From: Lysobacteraceae bacterium SCN 69-320
GTDB taxonomy: Bacteria > Pseudomonadota > Gammaproteobacteria > Xanthomonadales > Rhodanobacteraceae
Length of the DNA: 64,000 bases
Assembly: GCA_001725155.1 (NCBI GenBank)
Contig: MEFP01000004.1
Coordinates: forward strand, 1 to 64,000
Direction: 5' to 3'
Positions within the stretch are counted from its first letter, which is position 1, and every line of letters begins with the position of its first letter. The translations under genes and the position numbers were made by a program. The notes under the pieces were generated by a model, which worked only from the letters and a program-made list of their open reading frames with translations, was not told the DNA's origin and did no database searches. Below are positions 1 through 8,463 of this stretch, one piece after another.

Positions 1-170
1 TCCACCGTGATCGACTGCCCCAGCAGCGCCGGCGCACCGATGCCGCGCTCCTCGCTCTTCATCGTCAGCTGCAGATCGAACAGCTGCGACAGGCTTTCCT
101 TCCCTTGCAGTGCGTCGAACTTCAGCACTTCCGGGCCCAGGGGCGTGGTGACGTTCAGGGTGCGATTCAT
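1..170 (-). CDS. vgrG: VgrG/TssI spike protein, N-terminal fragment (cut by window edge)
   Basis: Reading the minus strand from the ATG at 170 gives 56 uninterrupted codons that run off the left end of the window. They begin MNRTLNVTTPLGPEVLKF and continue with a GKESLSQLFDLQL stretch. This matches the start of type VI secretion VgrG proteins, where a short beta segment is followed by the G-x-E-x-L-S-x-LF-x-x-x-L signature of the gp27-like hub. VgrG trimers cap the Hcp tube and carry effectors. The C-terminal needle and any effector domain lie outside the window, so cargo cannot be judged. No other tss gene is present, so this may be an orphan vgrG island. A 7-bp hairpin (381-398) lies between it and the upstream oxygenase gene on the same strand. 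Identification rests on 56 residues only. Confidence 0.75.
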   Translation of the reverse strand, partial: MNRTLNVTTPLGPEVLKFDALQGKESLSQLFDLQLTMKSEERGIGAPALLGQSITV

Positions 171-409
171 GGCGAGTCCATTCGACGCGATTCGGCGAGG
201 CGCAGCTCTCCGCGCGCGGCTCTGCAGTGCGCGAAAGCGGCAATGTCCAAATATGGCGAAAGCGTAACAAAGCCCGCCGCAGCGGTGCCAGCGGCGACAG
301 CGTGCGCCAGGTTGCGTTTTTGCCGGACGCTACTTGAAAAAGACGCGAACTAGATCACAACTGCACGACGGTACGGTGAATCGCCCGTATCCGGGCGAAC
401 GTGCGGTGC

Positions 410-1126
410 CTATTTCGCCGGCGCTGGCTGGCCGAACAGCACGTCGGCGCGATTGAACAGGATCCAGCTCGTCGCGATGTACTTGTTACCGCCCTTGGGC
501 ATGTTGCCGCGATGCGTGTGCGTGAACGCGGTCGGCGCGATCAGCAATGATCCGGTGCGCGGCGCTATCTTGCGCTGCTGGTACAGGAACTCGGTCTCGC
601 CTTCGTCGAACGCGTCGTTGAGGTAGATGGTCCAGAGCACGACGCGGTGCAAGGTGTCGGTCGTGTCGGACAGCTTGGGATAGAGCTCGCAATGCCAGTA
701 CGGATAGCCGCCCTGGTCGGCGAGGTATTTCTGGATGTTGATCGAGCCCGGCCGGAACACCTTCATGATGATGGCCGTCAGCATGCGGTCGTCGAGTCCG
801 GCCACGGTCTGCGCGTCGACGACCTTGTGCTGGCCGGTCGCCGGGTCGGGGATCTTGAGCTGCAGCGGCGCCAGCGCCGCATGGGCGTATTTGCGCAGGT
901 AGTGGCGGAAGCCGCCCATGACTGCCTGGTTGAAACGCACGACCACGTCGTTCCACTCGGGGTAATCGCTGATGCAGATGTCCCAGCTGTCCTTGAGCGT
1001 CGTGTCGACGCCGCTGCCGGTCTGCCCGCGCACGGCCTTGCCGCTGGCCTCGAAACGCTGGATCAGGGCGGCACAGGTCTGCGCGTCGAGCGCGTCCTCG
1101 TAGACCTCGATGAAATCCGGCAGCAT
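410..1126 (-). CDS. 2-oxoglutarate/Fe(II)-dependent oxygenase family protein
   Basis: This 238-residue soluble protein has no signal peptide. A jelly-roll oxygenase iron site is visible: YWHCELYP (H145, E147 as the H-x-D/E pair), followed about 60 residues later by a FTHTHRG segment (H203/H205) and a basic residue in the following NKYIATSW strand. This H-x-E...H layout with a C-terminal basic residue is that of prolyl-hydroxylase-like 2OG oxygenases; the substrate cannot be predicted. I chose the ATG at 1126 because the reading frame upstream of it (to 1186) encodes low-quality arginine-rich sequence and MLPDFIEVYED begins the conserved fold. It lies 81 bases downstream of the zinc-ribbon gene on the same strand and may be co-transcribed with it. 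Confidence 0.75.
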   Translation of the reverse strand: MLPDFIEVYEDALDAQTCAALIQRFEASGKAVRGQTGSGVDTTLKDSWDICISDYPEWNDVVVRFNQAVMGGFRHYLRKYAHAALAPLQLKIPDPATGQHKVVDAQTVAGLDDRMLTAIIMKVFRPGSINIQKYLADQGGYPYWHCELYPKLSDTTDTLHRVVLWTIYLNDAFDEGETEFLYQQRKIAPRTGSLLIAPTAFTHTHRGNMPKGGNKYIATSWILFNRADVLFGQPAPAK

Positions 1127-1207
1127 GGCATCCCGTCGCAGGCATGGCGAAACGGCGATGATCGACGCCGCCGATGGCCTGCGCAAGAGCGCGGCGGCGG
1201 AGCCGGC

Positions 1208-2314
1208 CTACTGCGATTCGCCGAAGAAATACAGGAACAGGCCGACGGCGATCAGCGCGGCGACGACAGCGAAGAAGATCTTGATCCAGCTGTAGGGGTG
1301 CTGGCCGGCGATCTTGCCGGTATAGCCGTTGGCGACGATCTGGAAGCGGCGCGAACCGTAGGTGTAGCTGACGAGCCAGATCGGCATCAGCACGTGCTTG
1401 AACGTGCGGCCCTGATAGCGCGCGTCGACCTGCAGGTTGCGCTGGGTATCGCCGGGTACTTCGGCGCTGCACAGCGCCCGCACCTGCCGGTCCATGTCGG
1501 CACGGTTGAGCTCCGAAGCCTTGCGCAGGTCGACCTGATAGCGCTCGACGGTCCAGCCGCGCACGAATTCCGGCGAATAGGCCTTCAGCTCGGTCGTGGT
1601 CGGGAATGGCTCGACGCCGCTGAGCAGCGCGGGCTGCACGCCGGCCGTGCCGGGCACGAGTTCGTCGTCGAAGAAATGCGCGAGATGCCCGGCAGCCGGC
1701 ACCCAGCGCACATGCTGCACCTGGCGCGTGCGCGTGTTGCCCTGGGCGTCGCGGTAGGTCTGGGTCTCGTAGTAGTAGTGGCCGGCTTCGGCGGTCCAGT
1801 CCGCGTCGACGTGGGCGTCGAAGGTCCAGTACGGCAGGTAGACGCCGTGCAGGGTGTCGGTCAGCGCGGCGCGCTTGAGCTTGTCGGGCGCGAACCAGCG
1901 CGTGCCGTACCACTTGCGGATCAGATCGCGCACCTGGCCGTCGCTGATCTTGAACGGCAGCAGGCTCTGCGGCGTTATCGCATCCTTCTGCGATTCGTGC
2001 GCGATGATGGACGGCGAGCCGCAGAATTCGCAGCGCTGCGCGACCTTGCCGTCGACGAACACCGAGATCGCATGGCAGCTCTGGCATTGCACTTCGCGGC
2101 GCTGCTCGCCCCAGTCGCGGTTGATCTCCGGATTGCGCAGCGCAGCGTCGAGATCGTGCTCGATGACGGCCGTGCCGGGATCCGCCGCCTGTGCCGGCGT
2201 CCACGCCGCGACCGTGCCGCAGTAGGGGCAGACCAGCGCCTGTTTGGCCGCATTCCATTGCAGATCGCCACCGCATTCCGGGCAGGGATGTTTGGCGACG
2301 GTGGCGTTATTCAT
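1208..2314 (-). CDS. zinc-ribbon membrane protein (YdjG-like)
   Basis: This 368-residue protein starts with two treble-clef/TFIIB-type zinc ribbons: C11-x2-C14 with C29-x2-C32, and C77-x2-C80 with C95-x2-C98. A long beta-rich middle region follows. The protein ends in a single hydrophobic segment at about 343-362 with a very short tail (FGESQ), so it looks tail-anchored with the ribbons in the cytoplasm. Proteins of this build are often mis-annotated as primosomal protein N' or as TFIIB-like because of the ribbons alone. Next to an SPFH gene it resembles YdjG of the Bacillus ydjFGHI locus, where zinc-ribbon and SPFH proteins recruit a PspA homologue to the membrane. The comparison is from family knowledge and was not tested by alignment. 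No PspA gene is nearby. Confidence 0.75.
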   Translation of the reverse strand: MNNATVAKHPCPECGGDLQWNAAKQALVCPYCGTVAAWTPAQAADPGTAVIEHDLDAALRNPEINRDWGEQRREVQCQSCHAISVFVDGKVAQRCEFCGSPSIIAHESQKDAITPQSLLPFKISDGQVRDLIRKWYGTRWFAPDKLKRAALTDTLHGVYLPYWTFDAHVDADWTAEAGHYYYETQTYRDAQGNTRTRQVQHVRWVPAAGHLAHFFDDELVPGTAGVQPALLSGVEPFPTTTELKAYSPEFVRGWTVERYQVDLRKASELNRADMDRQVRALCSAEVPGDTQRNLQVDARYQGRTFKHVLMPIWLVSYTYGSRRFQIVANGYTGKIAGQHPYSWIKIFFAVVAALIAVGLFLYFFGESQ

Positions 2315-2316
2315 GC

Positions 2317-2352
2317 GGGAATGGGGAATCGGGAATGGAGAATCGGGAATCG
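2317..2352. repeat. GGGAAT(C/G) short tandem repeat
   Basis: Immediately upstream of the zinc-ribbon gene the plus strand shows GGGAATGGGGAATC followed by GGGAATGGAGAATC and a further GGGAATC: about five imperfect copies of a 7-base unit. Arrays of GGGAATC/GGGAATGG are common between genes in Xanthomonas-type genomes. Here it occupies the 137-base spacer to the SPFH gene, in the likely leader of the zinc-ribbon gene, where copy-number change could alter spacing. Confidence 0.7.
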
Positions 2353-2451
2353 GCGAGAGTCCGCAGCTGCGGCGGGCGTCACGCTCAGGGGCGGCGGCGC
2401 CGGTTTGCCGCGGCGGGCACCGTACGGTGTCCGCCGCGCGAAAGCCTCGGC

Positions 2452-3510
2452 TCAGCCGCGCAGGAATTCCTCGAGCGCGGCGCGGGAAATGCGAAAGGCA
2501 TTGCCGATCTTGCGCGCCTTGAGTTCGCCCGCGTTGATCGACGCCATGACATCCTCGACCGACACGCCCAGCGCCTGTGCGGCCTGTTCCGGCGTCAGCA
2601 CGTCGATGCCGCCGGCGGCAGCCGGCGCGGCGGCGGTCTGCGCCGGGGCCTGCTGCGCCTGCATGCCTTTCATGAGTTCCTGCGCCATGCCGAAGCCGAT
2701 CGCCATCTGCGCCGGCGCGGCGGCGGCCGCGGCGCCGTCGCCGCCCTGGCCCATGCCGACGCCCATCTGGTATTTCACGTAGTCGTTGAGGTTGCCGATC
2801 ACGCTCATGCTCGAGCGCTTGTCGATGGCCTGCTCCACCTCCGGCGGCACCGAGACGTTCTCGAGCACGAACGAAGTGACTTCGAGGCCGTACTTGCCGG
2901 TCATGGCCGGGTTGATGATCGGCAGCAGCGCCTCGCCGAGCTCGGAATAGCGCGTGGCCACGTCCAGCGCAGGCACCTGTGCCGTCGCCAGCGCTTCGGT
3001 GAACACGCTGACGATGCGCGAACGCATGGTGTCGGCGAACTCGTCGAGGCGGAAGTTCTGGTCGGTGCCGGCGACTTCCTTGAGGAACTTCGGCACGTCA
3101 GTGATGCGGAAATCGTAGGTGCCGAATGCGCGCAGGCGTACGACGCCGAAATCCTTGTCGCGCATCATCACCGGATTGGACGTGCCCCACTTGTTGCCGG
3201 TGAACAGGCGCGTGTTGACGAAGTAGACGTCGCACTTGAACGGCGAGTTGAAGCCGTATTTCCAGCCGAGGATGGTCGACAGGATCGGAATGTTCTCGGT
3301 CGTCAGCGTGTGCTTGCCGGGACCGAACGCGTCGGCGTATTTGCCGGCGGCGACGAACTGCACCATCTGCGATTCGCGCACGATGAGCTGGGCGCCGTTC
3401 TTGATTTCCTTGTCATCGTCCGGATAGCGGTAGGACAAGGTGTCGCGCGAGTCATCGGTCCACTCGATGATCTCCAGCAATTGGTTCTTGATGAAGTCGA
3501 GAACGCCCAT
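2452..3510 (-). CDS. SPFH-domain protein with C-terminal helix-turn-helix (YdjI / virion-core-like)
   Basis: This 352-residue protein begins MGVLDFIKNQLLEIIEWTDD and carries an SPFH (band-7-like) region over roughly residues 30-235. An Ala/Gln/Met-rich linker with many Gly and Ala residues follows. The last 50 residues (from DVLTPEQAAQALGVS) look like an excisionase/MerR-type helix-turn-helix, an arrangement seen in the bacterial 'virion core protein' SPFH family. There is no clear transmembrane helix. The ATG at 3510 is preceded by AGGAG at a good distance; the frame extends further upstream but without a comparable ribosome site and with non-protein-like composition. With the downstream zinc-ribbon gene it resembles the YdjG/YdjI pair that localises PspA during envelope stress. 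The role here is inferred. Confidence 0.8.
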   Translation of the reverse strand: MGVLDFIKNQLLEIIEWTDDSRDTLSYRYPDDDKEIKNGAQLIVRESQMVQFVAAGKYADAFGPGKHTLTTENIPILSTILGWKYGFNSPFKCDVYFVNTRLFTGNKWGTSNPVMMRDKDFGVVRLRAFGTYDFRITDVPKFLKEVAGTDQNFRLDEFADTMRSRIVSVFTEALATAQVPALDVATRYSELGEALLPIINPAMTGKYGLEVTSFVLENVSVPPEVEQAIDKRSSMSVIGNLNDYVKYQMGVGMGQGGDGAAAAAAPAQMAIGFGMAQELMKGMQAQQAPAQTAAAPAAAGGIDVLTPEQAAQALGVSVEDVMASINAGELKARKIGNAFRISRAALEEFLRG

Positions 3511-3598
3511 GGCCCGCTCCTGTGTTGGGAGTCCCGATTCTAGCCCGCAAACGCGGCGGCTTTGCCAGACCGCCGCGATGGATCGCGGCAAGGAAACG

Positions 3599-4627
3599 TT
3601 ACGCGCCGGCGGCGTCGTGCTCGCGGTGGTAGCGCGTGGCCGCGTCGACTTCGTCGCGCGAACCCAGGAACACCGGCACGCGCTGATGCAGCGCGGTCGG
3701 CGCGAGTTCGAGTATGCGTTCGCGGCCGGTCGTCGCGCGGCCGCCGGCCTGTTCGACGATGAAGGCCATCGGATTGGCTTCATACATCAGGCGCAGCTTG
3801 CCGGGCTTGCCCGGATCCTTGCGGTCCCACGGATACAGGAAGATGCCGCCACGGGTCAGGATGCGATGCACGTCGGCGACCATCGAGGCGACCCAGCGCA
3901 TGTTGTAGTCCTTGCCGCGCGGACCTTCCTTGCCGGCGAGCAGGTCGCCCACGTAGCGCTGCATCGGTTCTTCCCAATGGCGCTGGTTGGACATGTTGAC
4001 GGCGAACTCGCGCGTCTGCGCCGGGATCTGCAGGTCGCGCCGGGTCAGCATGAAGCTGCCGAGTTCGCGGTCCAGGGTGAACACATGAGTACCGTGGCCG
4101 AGGGTCAGCACCAGCAGCGTGCTGGGTCCGTAGACCGCATAGCCCGCGGCGACCTGGGCGGTGCCGGGCTGGCAGTAGTGCTCGGCCCTGGGCTCGGTGA
4201 CGCCGTCGGGGCAGCGCAGCACCGAGAAGATGGTGCCGACGGAAATGTTCACGTCGATGTTCGAGGAGCCGTCCAGCGGATCGAACAGCAGCAGATAGTT
4301 GCCCTTGGGATAGACGTCGGGGATCGGATGCGGATCGTCCATTTCCTCGGACGCGCAGCCGGCCAGATGGCCGCCCCAGGCATTGGCTTCGAGCAGGATC
4401 TCGTTGGACAGCACGTCGAGCTTCTGCTGCGCCTCGCCCTGCACGTTGCCGCTGCCGGCCTCGCCGAGCACGCCGCCGAGGTCGCCCTTGCCGACCGCGA
4501 TCGCGATCGTCTTGCAGGCGCGCGCGACGACCTCGATCAGCAGGCGCAGGTCGGCATTGATGTGTTGGTGCGCGCGCTGTTCCTCGATCAGGAAGCGCAT
4601 CAGGGAGATCGGGCGGGACGAAGACAT
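3599..4627 (-). CDS. fbp: fructose-1,6-bisphosphatase class 1
   Basis: This 342-residue enzyme hydrolyses fructose 1,6-bisphosphate to fructose 6-phosphate plus phosphate, the committed step of gluconeogenesis. The metal/phosphate signature [16 protein letters not shown] is complete. The downstream GGIFLYPWD and [20 protein letters not shown] blocks, which form the substrate site and the usual C-terminal signature, are intact. Length agrees with class 1 FBPases of gammaproteobacteria. I take the ATG at 4627 ([13 protein letters not shown]); an internal ATG at 4600 (MRFLIEEQ) is possible, and the frame upstream of 4627 is not protein-like. The gene is transcribed away from the sialidase-like gene, sharing a 214-base divergent upstream region with it. 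Confidence 0.95.
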   Translation of the reverse strand: MSSSRPISLMRFLIEEQRAHQHINADLRLLIEVVARACKTIAIAVGKGDLGGVLGEAGSGNVQGEAQQKLDVLSNEILLEANAWGGHLAGCASEEMDDPHPIPDVYPKGNYLLLFDPLDGSSNIDVNISVGTIFSVLRCPDGVTEPRAEHYCQPGTAQVAAGYAVYGPSTLLVLTLGHGTHVFTLDRELGSFMLTRRDLQIPAQTREFAVNMSNQRHWEEPMQRYVGDLLAGKEGPRGKDYNMRWVASMVADVHRILTRGGIFLYPWDRKDPGKPGKLRLMYEANPMAFIVEQAGGRATTGRERILELAPTALHQRVPVFLGSRDEVDAATRYHREHDAAGA

Positions 4628-4841
4628 GGCGGGCAGTCCGGCAGGCGAAAGCCGCGATTGTCTTGTCCGGCGCCGGCCGCGTCCATGCGGTGCGGGCACC
4701 GCCGGCGCCGTTCATCGGCGAATGAATAGGTCTCAAGGATGATTGTTATCAGTCCCGATGCGGAGTACCTTCGGGAATCCTGCCGTTTGGTAATAAGCCG
4801 GAACGGTGGGGTGCAGGGGTAACTTCTTCGCGGGGAAAACG

Positions 4842-7640
4842 ATGAAGCATTCAATGACCGGGCTGGCCATTGCGGCCGCTATGTTTATGATTTCCGGGCC
4901 GGTTTCGGCCTCCGATAAACCCAAAGCGCCGACGCCGATCAAGGCTGAGATCGACGACGCCGTGATCGACCAGGCGCGTGGCGCCGACCAGTCCGTCGAC
5001 TACGCATCCCTGCGTAAGTTCGGTCCCTGGGATGATCGCAACTATGACCTGACGGCCGCCGACATCGCGATGTTGCCGGCCAACGACCGTTACGTTCCGA
5101 ACGTGCCGGTCTTTTTCAAGGTACTCAAGCGCAAGGAAGGCATCGCTGAAGGCCGTCCGCTGCTGTTCGAGATCTATCCGCGCGAAATCGACAAGGAATT
5201 CCTGACCCGGTTCGGCGGCCTGCTGCAGAATGGTGTGCTGAACCGCCGTGGCCTCGGCATCTATTCGCATCCGGATCCGCAGAACCCGCCCAAGCCGCTG
5301 CAATGGGCGACCGACCCGCTGCCGAACGCGCCGGTCGAGGGTGAAGGTCCGATGGCTGGCGACAACGAAACCGGCATCGAATACAACCCGGTCAATCCGA
5401 ACATCGTGATCGCCGGCTCCAACGGCCCCGGCGGCCAGGTCATGAACTACTCGTCCGACGGCGGCGTGACCTGGTCCACCGCCGGCGCACTGCCGAGCAC
5501 CTGCTGCGATCCGGCCTCCGACTGGTCCTCCGACGGCACCGTCGCCTACACCGCGTCGCTGGGCTCGGGCTTCGGTTCCGGCTATCGCACGGTGGTCTAC
5601 CGTTCGACCAACAACGGCCAGACCTGGGGCCCGGCCGTGCGCGTGTCGAACGCGAGTTCGGACAAGGAATACATCCACGTCGACCATTCGGCGAGCTCGC
5701 CGTATCGCGACTATGTCTACGCGACGTGGCACGAAAGCAACGTCATGATGTTCTCGCGCTCGACCGACCGCGGCCTGACGTTCTCGACGCCGCTGGCCTT
5801 CACGTCCGACGAGCGCGGCATCGGCAGCGACATCACGACCGACGCCGCCGGCCGCATCTACTATGCGTGGCCGAGCATCACGAGCGGTTCGGCCGAAATC
5901 TGGGTCAAGACCTCGACCGACGGCGGCGCCACGTTCGGCCCGGCCGTCATGGCCTATGACCTGCGCGGCCGCTTCGACTTCGCGATTCCGGCCATGGAGT
6001 CGCGCCGCGCCTTCATCTACATCTCGGCCGACGTCGACCAGTCGGGCGGTCCGCACAACGGCCGCGTCTATCTGGCCTTCACCGACGAAGCGCCGAACTC
6101 GCCGGGCAACGGCGGCGGTACCGCCGCGGCGACGCACGGCTGGATCCAGGTCGTCTACTCGGACAACCAGGGTGCGACCTGGCAGGTTGCGGCCACGCCG
6201 CATGCCACGTCCGACCAGGCTACCGTCGACCGCTTCCATCCGTGGCTCGACGTCGACAACACCGGCAACGTGCATGTGGGCTTCTACGACACGCGCCACT
6301 CCGCCAATCGTACCGGCGTGGACTTCTACTACGTCGTGTCGGCTGACGGCGGTGCGAGCTGGACCGAGGAAACGCGCGTCTCGGCGGCTACCTCGATCAA
6401 CATCACGAACGGCCAGGAGTGGGGCGACTACAACGGCCTGTCCGCCTCCAGCGCGAACCGTGTTGCCATGAGCTGGACCGACAACCGCCTCGTCAGCGGC
6501 TCGGCCTCGCAGCGTTCCTTCGTCGGCCGCGTCACCAACGTCATGGCCGGTCCGAACTTCGGCATGGCCGTCACCGGTCCGTCGACGTTCGACGTCTGCG
6601 CCGGCCAGCCGGTACCGGCGATCACGGTGAATGCAACGGCGTTCTCGGGCTTCTCCAGCCCGGTCGCACTGAGCTTCCCGGGCCTCAATGCCGCGGTGTT
6701 CCCGACGGCGACGGCCACGCCGAACCCGGTCACGCCGTCGGCCAGCCCGGGCGCGCCGATCACGGTCAACCTGACGACGGCCGCCGCCGCACCGACCGGT
6801 ACCTATCCGATCACGCTCGAAGGCACGTTCGGTGGTCCGCCGCCGATCACGCGTTCGGCCGCCTTCACGGTCAACGTGAGCCAGGGTGCGCCGACGGCCG
6901 CGACGCTGACCGCGCCGGCCGACAACGCGACCAGCGTCGCGACGATGCCGACCTTCACGTGGGGTGCCATTGCCGGCGCCAGCAACTACCTCGTCCAGGT
7001 CGCTACCGATGCGGCGTTCACCAACATCGTCGCCAGCGGCACGGTCACGGGCAACTCGTTCACGCCGGGCACGGCGCTGAACACGACCACGACCTACTAC
7101 TGGCGCGTGAAGGCCAGCAACGCCTGCGGTGACGGCGCCTTCTCGCCGGTGTTCCGCTTCACGACGGGTTCGATCATCTGCTTCAACGGCAGCGTCGCGA
7201 TTCCGGACAACAACGCGACCGGCGCCAACGCCGATCTGGCTGTGGCGGCTGCGGGCACCATCACCGACCTCAACGTCTCGGTGAAGATCACGCACACCTA
7301 TCCGGGCGATCTGGACCTGATCCTGGTCCACCAGGCCAGCAGCACCTCGCTGACCCTGGGTTCGCGTCTGGGCAGCAGCAGCTGCGGCATGGACAACGTC
7401 GACGTGACCTTCGACGACGAAGCGCCGGGTGCCATCACCTGCGCGACGACCTCGCCGGGTATCACGGGCACGGTGCGTCCGGCCAATCCGCTGACCGCAT
7501 TCGACGGTAAGGAGCTGGCTTCCGGCTGGCGTCTGACGGCCATCGACCGCGCCGGTCAGGATACGGGTTCGATCACGCAGTTCTGCCTGATCCCGTCCCT
7601 GCTCGTCGACACGATCTTCAAGAACAGCTTCGAACCGTAA
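4842..7640 (+). CDS. secreted sialidase-fold Asp-box protein with P-domain
   Basis: This 932-residue exported protein has a Sec signal peptide (about 1-24, cleavage near VSAS). At least six Asp-box motifs of the S-x-D-x-G-x-T-[WF] type, the loops of a sialidase-like beta-propeller, appear at roughly residues 204 (SSDGGVTW), 256 (STNNGQTW), 307 (STDRGLTF), 358 (STDGGATF), 440 (SDNQGATW) and 500. A fibronectin-like/Ig-like region with an STYYWRVKASN-type strand pattern follows (about 690-780), then a proprotein-convertase P-domain (about 785-920). The C-terminus DTIFKNSFEP is the I/V-F-x-x-x-F-E tail of many Rhodanobacteraceae secreted proteins, presumably an export or sorting signal. The arginine triad of true sialidases was not located, so enzymatic activity is uncertain. 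The start at 4842 was chosen because it begins the signal peptide. A strong terminator follows 25 bases after the stop. Confidence 0.8.
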   Translation: MKHSMTGLAIAAAMFMISGPVSASDKPKAPTPIKAEIDDAVIDQARGADQSVDYASLRKFGPWDDRNYDLTAADIAMLPANDRYVPNVPVFFKVLKRKEGIAEGRPLLFEIYPREIDKEFLTRFGGLLQNGVLNRRGLGIYSHPDPQNPPKPLQWATDPLPNAPVEGEGPMAGDNETGIEYNPVNPNIVIAGSNGPGGQVMNYSSDGGVTWSTAGALPSTCCDPASDWSSDGTVAYTASLGSGFGSGYRTVVYRSTNNGQTWGPAVRVSNASSDKEYIHVDHSASSPYRDYVYATWHESNVMMFSRSTDRGLTFSTPLAFTSDERGIGSDITTDAAGRIYYAWPSITSGSAEIWVKTSTDGGATFGPAVMAYDLRGRFDFAIPAMESRRAFIYISADVDQSGGPHNGRVYLAFTDEAPNSPGNGGGTAAATHGWIQVVYSDNQGATWQVAATPHATSDQATVDRFHPWLDVDNTGNVHVGFYDTRHSANRTGVDFYYVVSADGGASWTEETRVSAATSINITNGQEWGDYNGLSASSANRVAMSWTDNRLVSGSASQRSFVGRVTNVMAGPNFGMAVTGPSTFDVCAGQPVPAITVNATAFSGFSSPVALSFPGLNAAVFPTATATPNPVTPSASPGAPITVNLTTAAAAPTGTYPITLEGTFGGPPPITRSAAFTVNVSQGAPTAATLTAPADNATSVATMPTFTWGAIAGASNYLVQVATDAAFTNIVASGTVTGNSFTPGTALNTTTTYYWRVKASNACGDGAFSPVFRFTTGSIICFNGSVAIPDNNATGANADLAVAAAGTITDLNVSVKITHTYPGDLDLILVHQASSTSLTLGSRLGSSSCGMDNVDVTFDDEAPGAITCATTSPGITGTVRPANPLTAFDGKELASGWRLTAIDRAGQDTGSITQFCLIPSLLVDTIFKNSFEP

Positions 7641-7665
7641 GCGGGATCGCCATCCCGGGAAACAC

Positions 7666-7697
7666 GAAGGGCCGCCGCAAGGCGGCCCTTCTTTTTT
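7666..7697 (+). terminator. Rho-independent terminator of the sialidase-like gene
   Basis: A perfect 11-bp stem (GAAGGGCCGCC / GGCGGCCCTTC) closed by a GCAA tetraloop is followed directly by six T residues, 25 bases after the stop codon. Confidence 0.95.
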
Positions 7698-7882
7698 GGC
7701 CGCTCCGGCGACGGCGGTCCGGCACGCCGCGGCACGCATTCCAGGCCGGACTGCCTGGCGAGCGGGTCCGGCATTACGCGCAATTTGCGTATCGCAGCCG
7801 CAGGCTGCTGACAGCACGCTGGCAGTGGGCCGGCGCCACCATGGCGGCGTGCAATCGGCACGTCATCCCGGAAGACCGCGTC

Positions 7883-8257
7883 ATGCTCAATCCCACCGTT
7901 CCTGCCTGGTTCGAAATCCCGACCGTCGACCTCGATCGCGCCCAGGCGTTCTACGAGCACATCCTCGGCGTCGCGCTCAAGCGCGAGCCGATGGGCGAAT
8001 CCGAACTCGCCGTGTTCCCGTACGGGGGCAGGCCGCATGTCAGCGGCGCGCTGATCCGGCATGCCGAATGCAGCCCGGCGGTGCAGGGCAGCATCGTCTA
8101 CCTCAGCGTTGAGGATCTGCGGCCGGTGCTGCAGCGCGCGCAGGCGCACGGCGGCGACACCCTGGTGCCATGCACCGCGCTGCCCGGCGACATGGGCTAC
8201 TTCGCCCAGTTCCGCGACACCGAAGGCAATCGGGTCGGCCTCTGGTCGGCGGCCTGA
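7883..8257 (+). CDS. VOC (glyoxalase/bleomycin-resistance) family protein
   Basis: This 124-residue protein has the beta-alpha-beta-beta-beta repeats of the vicinal-oxygen-chelate fold: PAWFEIPTVDLDRAQAFYEHILG at the start and GYFAQFRDTEGNRVGLWS at the end, where the terminal E-G-N-x-x-G-L-W is the usual VOC ending. Members bind a metal and act on varied substrates or bind drugs; none is indicated here. I prefer the ATG at 7883 (MLNPTVPAW) because it has a GGAAG element a suitable distance upstream; the in-frame ATG at 7841 adds 14 residues unlike the family. A WYL-type regulator lies 206 bases downstream in the same direction, a frequent pairing that suggests it may control this gene. Confidence 0.85.
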   Translation: MLNPTVPAWFEIPTVDLDRAQAFYEHILGVALKREPMGESELAVFPYGGRPHVSGALIRHAECSPAVQGSIVYLSVEDLRPVLQRAQAHGGDTLVPCTALPGDMGYFAQFRDTEGNRVGLWSAA

Positions 8258-8463
8258 ACCGGCCGGCTGCTGCCGGGTCCGCCGCGACGCGGAGCCGGCG
8301 GCCGCCGCGGGTGCCATGCCGTGGCCGCGACCTTGCCGAGCTAGCTTCCGGTCCCGGTCCGTGGCGTGCTCTGCGCGGCGCGGGCCGCGGCTGCAACTGG
8401 CGGCGGCGCACCGCCAGGCCGTCCGGTCTGGCAGCGCCGCTGCGGTCGCGGCATGCTTGCCTG

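Noticed and set aside
486-2276. 596-codon minus-strand frame overlapping the oxygenase and zinc-ribbon genes
   Set aside because: Out of frame with both real genes, Arg-rich throughout and without a domain.
4851-7817. 988-codon open frame on the minus strand across the sialidase-like gene
   Set aside because: It is Arg/Gly/Asp-rich with no recognisable domain, and is the antisense shadow of a gene with signal peptide, Asp boxes and P-domain. Long antisense frames are expected at this GC content.
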